Below, piece after piece: positions 5,929 through 9,209 of a DNA stretch of 9,209 bases. Numbering within the stretch: the stretch's first letter is position 1; every line of letters starts with the position of its first letter. A program made the translations under genes and the position numbers. The notes beneath the pieces were generated by a model. The model saw only the letters and a program-made list of their open reading frames with translations. It was not told the DNA's origin and ran no database searches. This stretch comes from Holophagaceae bacterium (lineage in GTDB: Bacteria; Acidobacteriota; Holophagae; Holophagales; Holophagaceae): the NCBI GenBank assembly GCA_003158505.1, contig PMJK01000051.1, positions 35,322 to 44,530 on the forward strand, read 5' to 3'.

Positions 5929-6711
5929 ATGTCCAGCCAGTCTGTTCTTCCAACCCTGTTCCTGGCGCATGGATCTCCCATGCTGGCCCTCGATGGGGAG
6001 GACTGGGGCAAGGCCGTCTCGGCCTTCGGCAGGCAGTTGCCGCCTCTCCGCGCCATCTTGGTTTGCTCATCTCATTGGGAGGCGCCGGGCCCCTTCCGGC
6101 TTTCCTCGGCGGAAGTCCCAGGGGTGATGCACGATTTCGGGGGCTTCCCCGAGGCTTTGTATGCCCTGGATTATCCGGCCCCTGGTTCCCCGGAACTGGC
6201 TGTCGAGGCTTCAGGACTGCTGGCCAAAGCTGGACTGGAGGCCGTGCTGGATCCTGAGCGTCCCCTCGACCATGGAGCTTGGGTACCTCTGCGATACCTC
6301 CGGCCCGAGGCAAGCGTCCCCGTGATTCAACTCTCGCTGCCCCTGTCTCGGACACCGGAACTATTGCTGGCGGCCGGGCGGGCCCTGGCGCCGCTTCGGC
6401 AGAGCGGCGTACTCATCCTGGGAAGCGGTGGCATCGTGCACAACCTCCGGCTTCTGGATTGGGGGGGGACTTCAGGTCCCCAGCCTTGGGCTACTGCCTT
6501 CAGTCGTTGGATCCAGGCACAACTGGTCGCCGGCAATGAAGCTGCCCTCATGGATTGGAAAGGGGCCCCTGGTTCGGCAGAGTCCGTACCCACTTCAGAA
6601 CACTTGGACCCCCTCTTCCTGTCCCTGGGCGCCTCGGGCGGGCTGCCGGAGGCGCTGTACGAAGGCTGGCAATTGGGCAGCCTCAGCTTGACGAGCTATG
6701 TCTTTCCCTAA
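5929..6711 (+). CDS. ygiD: 4,5-DOPA extradiol dioxygenase family protein (YgiD-like)
   Basis: The product is 260 aa and belongs to the LigB-type class III extradiol ring-cleavage family, DODA/YgiD branch. These are zinc- or iron-dependent enzymes opening catechols such as L-DOPA. Metal ligands expected from YgiD are H14 (FLAHGSPM), H49 (CSSHWEAPG) and H225 (PTSEHLDPLF). H115 (LDHGAWVPLRYL) and H171 (GGIVHNLR) are also conserved. Other family marks are HDFGGFPEALY (68-78), YPAPGSPEL (82-90) and the C-terminal GSLSLTSY (250-257). The length matches YgiD. ATG 5929 has no Shine-Dalgarno, but a strong promoter ends 6 nt before it, implying a leaderless message. An in-frame GTG at 5908, with AGGAG 14 nt upstream, is a less likely alternative. 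It is divergent from pdxJ and convergent with the efflux gene (14 bp apart). The physiological substrate is not evident from context. Confidence 0.93.
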   Translation: MSSQSVLPTLFLAHGSPMLALDGEDWGKAVSAFGRQLPPLRAILVCSSHWEAPGPFRLSSAEVPGVMHDFGGFPEALYALDYPAPGSPELAVEASGLLAKAGLEAVLDPERPLDHGAWVPLRYLRPEASVPVIQLSLPLSRTPELLLAAGRALAPLRQSGVLILGSGGIVHNLRLLDWGGTSGPQPWATAFSRWIQAQLVAGNEAALMDWKGAPGSAESVPTSEHLDPLFLSLGASGGLPEALYEGWQLGSLSLTSYVFP

Positions 6712-6725
6712 CTACCTGCCTGGCC

Positions 6726-8123
6726 TCAATCGGCCCACCCGCCTCCCAGGGCTTTGCATAGGGAGACCAGGGCCGACAGGCTCTGGCTACTTGCCTGGAG
6801 CGTCTGGTCCTCCTGGCCGATCAGGTTCCTGCGGGCTTCCAGCAGTGTGATTTTAGAAACTTCGCCCGCCTTCCATTGCAGCTCTGTCATGGATACCAGC
6901 CGACGCTGCTGGTCTTCCGCGTCCAGTAGCTGGCGGCGGCGATCCTCGCTGCGGGCCATCCGGGTCAGGGCGACCTCCACGTCCGCCACTGCGGAAAGGA
7001 CTGACTTCCGGTAGGAGGCGGAGGTGGCCTCGAAGGCGGCTTCGTTCGCCTTGACCCGGCTCTTCATCTGACCGTTGTTGAAGATCGGTACATGAAACTG
7101 GGGACCCACGCTCCACATGCGGCTGGCGCTATCCAGCAGGGTACCGGACTGGACGGAGGCCCACCCTCCCGTTCCCACCAATGAGAACCGCGGATAGCGG
7201 TCCGCCACGGCGGCCCCGATATCAGCGCTCGCCGCGGCCAGCTCGCGCTCGGCGATCCGAACATCCGGCCTGCGCTTGAGCAGATCCGAGGGGAGTCCGG
7301 GGGCCGGCGCTTCAGGCACCGCCAAGGGCCGGGCCGTCTCCCCCAGCTGGGCCTCCAGGCTGGCCATGGGCAGGTCCGTGAGGATGGAAAGGGCGGCCAG
7401 GCTCTGGCGCATTCCGAGCCGGAGCTCCGCCAGGCTCGCCTCCTGGATGCGGCGGCTGGTCTCGGCCCGCTGGACCTCGAGACTCGTCACTTCCCCAGCC
7501 CTGGCCTGCAGGGTAGTCAGGCGCACCAGTTCCTCGTGGTTCTTCAGGTTGTCCAGGCCCAGCCTCAGCCGCTGTTGCCACGTCCGGTACTCGATGTAGT
7601 TCCGCGCCACTTCCGCGGAGAGTACGAGGCCAGCATCCCTCAGACGTTCAGCGGTGGCCTCGGCGCGGGCCTGCGCGGCCTCGGAGAGGCGCCGGTTGTG
7701 GCCGAAGAGATCGAGCTCCCAGGAGGCATCGAAGGCGATCTGGTGGTTGGTGAACTCGGTCTGGATGTTCTTGAAGGGAAGGTTGGCCAACATTTCTCCG
7801 TTGGCACTCAGCCGGTCCTTGGAGACCTGGCCTCCCACACCGAGCTCGGGGCCTCCGGCGGCGTCCTGGATTCCCTGCATCGCCCGGGCCTGGCGCAGCC
7901 TCGCCTCGGCGATCCTGAGGTCGGGACTCTGGGCGAGGGCCCGCTGGATCAGGCCATTCAGCTGGGCATCACCCAAGGGCTCCCACCATCGTGAGGAAAG
8001 TGTGGCGGTGCCGCCGGAAGCCGCGTAAGCGGCTGGCAGTCCCGAAGCGGGAGTGACATAGGTCGGGCCCACGGGACGGCAGGCCAGGAGAAGCAAGGGC
8101 AGGCAAAGGAGAAGCTGTTTCAT
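6726..8123 (-). CDS. NodT-family outer-membrane efflux lipoprotein (TolC/OprM-like)
   Basis: The product is 465 aa, the trimeric outer-membrane channel of a tripartite export system. The N-terminus is a lipoprotein signal peptide with lipobox LLAC and acylated Cys15, followed by the typical RPVGPTYVTP. Two repeated OEP halves follow, about 50-250 and 280-460. Family landmarks are WWEPLGDAQLNGLI (46-59), SWELDLFG (134-141), LLKRRPDVRIAERELAAASA (281-300), YPRFSLVGTGG (310-320) and LCKALGGGW (455-463). The start ATG has GAGG 6 nt upstream. It lies 12 bp downstream of the ABC-2 permease on the same strand, so the two are co-transcribed and the channel probably serves that exporter. The gene converges on the dioxygenase gene with 14 bp between stops, and no clear terminator hairpin with a U-tract is seen there. 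The substrate is unknown. Confidence 0.95.
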   Translation of the reverse strand: MKQLLLCLPLLLLACRPVGPTYVTPASGLPAAYAASGGTATLSSRWWEPLGDAQLNGLIQRALAQSPDLRIAEARLRQARAMQGIQDAAGGPELGVGGQVSKDRLSANGEMLANLPFKNIQTEFTNHQIAFDASWELDLFGHNRRLSEAAQARAEATAERLRDAGLVLSAEVARNYIEYRTWQQRLRLGLDNLKNHEELVRLTTLQARAGEVTSLEVQRAETSRRIQEASLAELRLGMRQSLAALSILTDLPMASLEAQLGETARPLAVPEAPAPGLPSDLLKRRPDVRIAERELAAASADIGAAVADRYPRFSLVGTGGWASVQSGTLLDSASRMWSVGPQFHVPIFNNGQMKSRVKANEAAFEATSASYRKSVLSAVADVEVALTRMARSEDRRRQLLDAEDQQRRLVSMTELQWKAGEVSKITLLEARRNLIGQEDQTLQASSQSLSALVSLCKALGGGWAD

Positions 8124-8135
8124 GGCAAGCCTCGG

Positions 8136-9209
8136 TCAGGCGATATGGCGGCGGAACAGGCGGAGGGCGGCGGAAAGGGTGACAAGGGCAATGGCCAAGA
8201 GGGGCCAGAGCAGGTGCCAGGCGTCCCGAAACCCGAAGTCCTTCAGGAAGCAGCCTTTCAGGATCGGGATGAAATAGCTCAGTGGGTCGCAGATGGCCAC
8301 CCATTGGAAGAACCGGGGCATGTTCTCGATGGGGGCCACGTAGCCCGAGAGCATGACCGCCGGCGCCATGAAGGCGAACACCCCGAGAAAGGCCTGCTGC
8401 TGGTTTTCGGAGATCGATGAAATGAAGAGTCCGACACCGGCCAGGGCGAGGCCATAGAAGACCATGCCCGTGAGGAGCAGGGGCACCGATCCCGTGAAAG
8501 GCACGCCATAGCCCCAGGCTGCGGCCACGGCGATGAAGCTGCCCTGGACCACGGCGATGGCCACGCCCGGCACCGCCTTCCCAGCCATGATGTAGGCGGG
8601 GGTCAGCGGCGAGACCAGCAGTTGGTCGAAGGTGCCCTCCTCCCGCTCCCGCGCGACGGAGAGAGCCGTCACGATCAGGCAGCCGATGGTGGTGATGATG
8701 GCCACCAGGCTGGGCAGGACGTGCCATTTGAACTCGAGATTGGGGTTGTAGAGGTTTCGGACGCTCAGGGTCGAGGCCGGCTGCGCCCCACGTTCGGCGC
8801 CGTAGTCCTGGAAGACCTGGGAGGCATAGCCCGCCGCGATCTGACCGCTGTTGGACCGGCGGCCGTCCAGCAGCACTTGCACCTGGGCGGTCTTCCCCGA
8901 AGCCAGGCACCGGGAGAAATCCATGGGGAAACGGAGGGCGAGGAGGGCCTTCTGCTGATCGAGGGCCTCCTGCATGGCTCCATCGTCCTGGACCATCGCG
9001 ATTTTGGAGAAGGCGGCGGTGCGGGACAGCCGCTGGATCAGTTCCACCGAAGCCTGGCCGCCATCCTGATTGAAGATCGCAAGGGTGCTGTTCCTCACTT
9101 CCAGGGTGGCGGCGAACGGGAAGATCAGGGTCTGGAGGACGACCGGCATGATGAGCATGGTCCGGGCCCGTGTGTCCCCGAGGATCACCTGGAATTCCTT
9201 GATGATGAG
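8136..9209 (-). CDS. ABC-2 type transporter permease (YhhJ/YbhR-like), 5' end missing
   Basis: This is the membrane subunit of an ABC exporter. 357 residues are visible and the reading frame stays open to the right edge. The edge reads LIIKEFQVILGD, the usual KEF...RD-type start of this family, so only some 10-20 residues are probably missing. TM1 is near visible residues 18-35. A large periplasmic domain follows (about 37-163), then five more membrane spans within about 165-350. The cytoplasmic signature EREEGTFDQLLVSPLTPAY (188-206) with the following GK..P, and DPLSYFIPILKGCFLKDFG (308-326), are typical of the ABC2_membrane_3 family. The GTG at 9188 could be misread as the start, but the upstream codons are homologous. 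The OMF gene follows by 12 bp. Family knowledge predicts an ATP-binding subunit, a partner permease and an HlyD-type protein further upstream, outside the window. Confidence 0.93.
   Translation of the reverse strand, partial: LIIKEFQVILGDTRARTMLIMPVVLQTLIFPFAATLEVRNSTLAIFNQDGGQASVELIQRLSRTAAFSKIAMVQDDGAMQEALDQQKALLALRFPMDFSRCLASGKTAQVQVLLDGRRSNSGQIAAGYASQVFQDYGAERGAQPASTLSVRNLYNPNLEFKWHVLPSLVAIITTIGCLIVTALSVAREREEGTFDQLLVSPLTPAYIMAGKAVPGVAIAVVQGSFIAVAAAWGYGVPFTGSVPLLLTGMVFYGLALAGVGLFISSISENQQQAFLGVFAFMAPAVMLSGYVAPIENMPRFFQWVAICDPLSYFIPILKGCFLKDFGFRDAWHLLWPLLAIALVTLSAALRLFRRHIA

Noticed and set aside
5079..6056. 325-residue extended reading of pdxJ
   Set aside because: The extra N-terminal residues are antisense to the dioxygenase gene and its promoter and have no PdxJ homology. 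TTG 5807 has a good Shine-Dalgarno.
6663..6683. Inverted repeat AGGCTG-N9-CAGCCT near the end of the dioxygenase gene
   Set aside because: The stem is only 6 bp, lies inside the coding region and is not followed by a T-run, so it is not supportable as a terminator.
7969..8910. Long minus-strand open frame overlapping the permease in another frame
   Set aside because: Its Pro/Arg/Gly/His-rich composition is the shadow of a GC-rich gene, and the permease frame has clear family motifs.

Overview
The window is GC-rich, compactly coded bacterial DNA with almost no free intergenic space. The gene set is a FadD15-type acyl-CoA synthetase, a PatA-N/DUF4388 protein, a CheZ-like phosphatase with a HAMP domain, and a NodT-type efflux channel. 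This suggests a free-living Gram-negative bacterium. An Acidobacteriota (Holophaga/Geothrix-like) or deltaproteobacterial-type source would fit, but that is an impression from protein style and cannot be proved from the sequence alone.

Layout. (1) 1-1247, minus: a long-chain acyl-CoA synthetase that runs off the left edge. (2) 1306-2910, plus: a divergent pair, a XerC-type tyrosine recombinase followed 24 bp later by a fumarylacetoacetate-hydrolase-family enzyme. (3) 2919-5807, minus: a four-gene run in transcription order pdxJ, a single-domain response regulator, a DUF4388 (PATAN) protein and a HAMP/CheZ-like protein. All three junctions are 4-bp ATGA stop/start overlaps. (4) 5929-6711, plus: a YgiD-type 4,5-DOPA extradiol dioxygenase, divergent from pdxJ, with a near-consensus sigma-70 promoter placed so that the transcript should be leaderless. 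(5) 6726-9209, minus: the tail of an efflux operon, an ABC-2 permease cut by the right edge followed by a NodT-family outer-membrane lipoprotein.

How the genes fit together. The most interesting part is region 3. A receiver domain, a PATAN protein and a putative receiver phosphatase (CheZ active-site D-x3-Q plus a CheZ-like C-terminal CheY-binding tail) appear to form a small phospho-signalling cassette. It is translationally coupled to the vitamin B6 gene pdxJ. No histidine kinase lies in the window, so the input is unknown. Region 5 looks like an export system of the YbhFSR or YhiI-RbbA-YhhJ kind, whose ATPase and membrane-fusion protein should lie beyond the right edge. Regions 1 and 2 are housekeeping or metabolic genes with no evident link to the rest. 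No RNA genes, insertion sequences, CRISPR arrays or phage remnants were seen.
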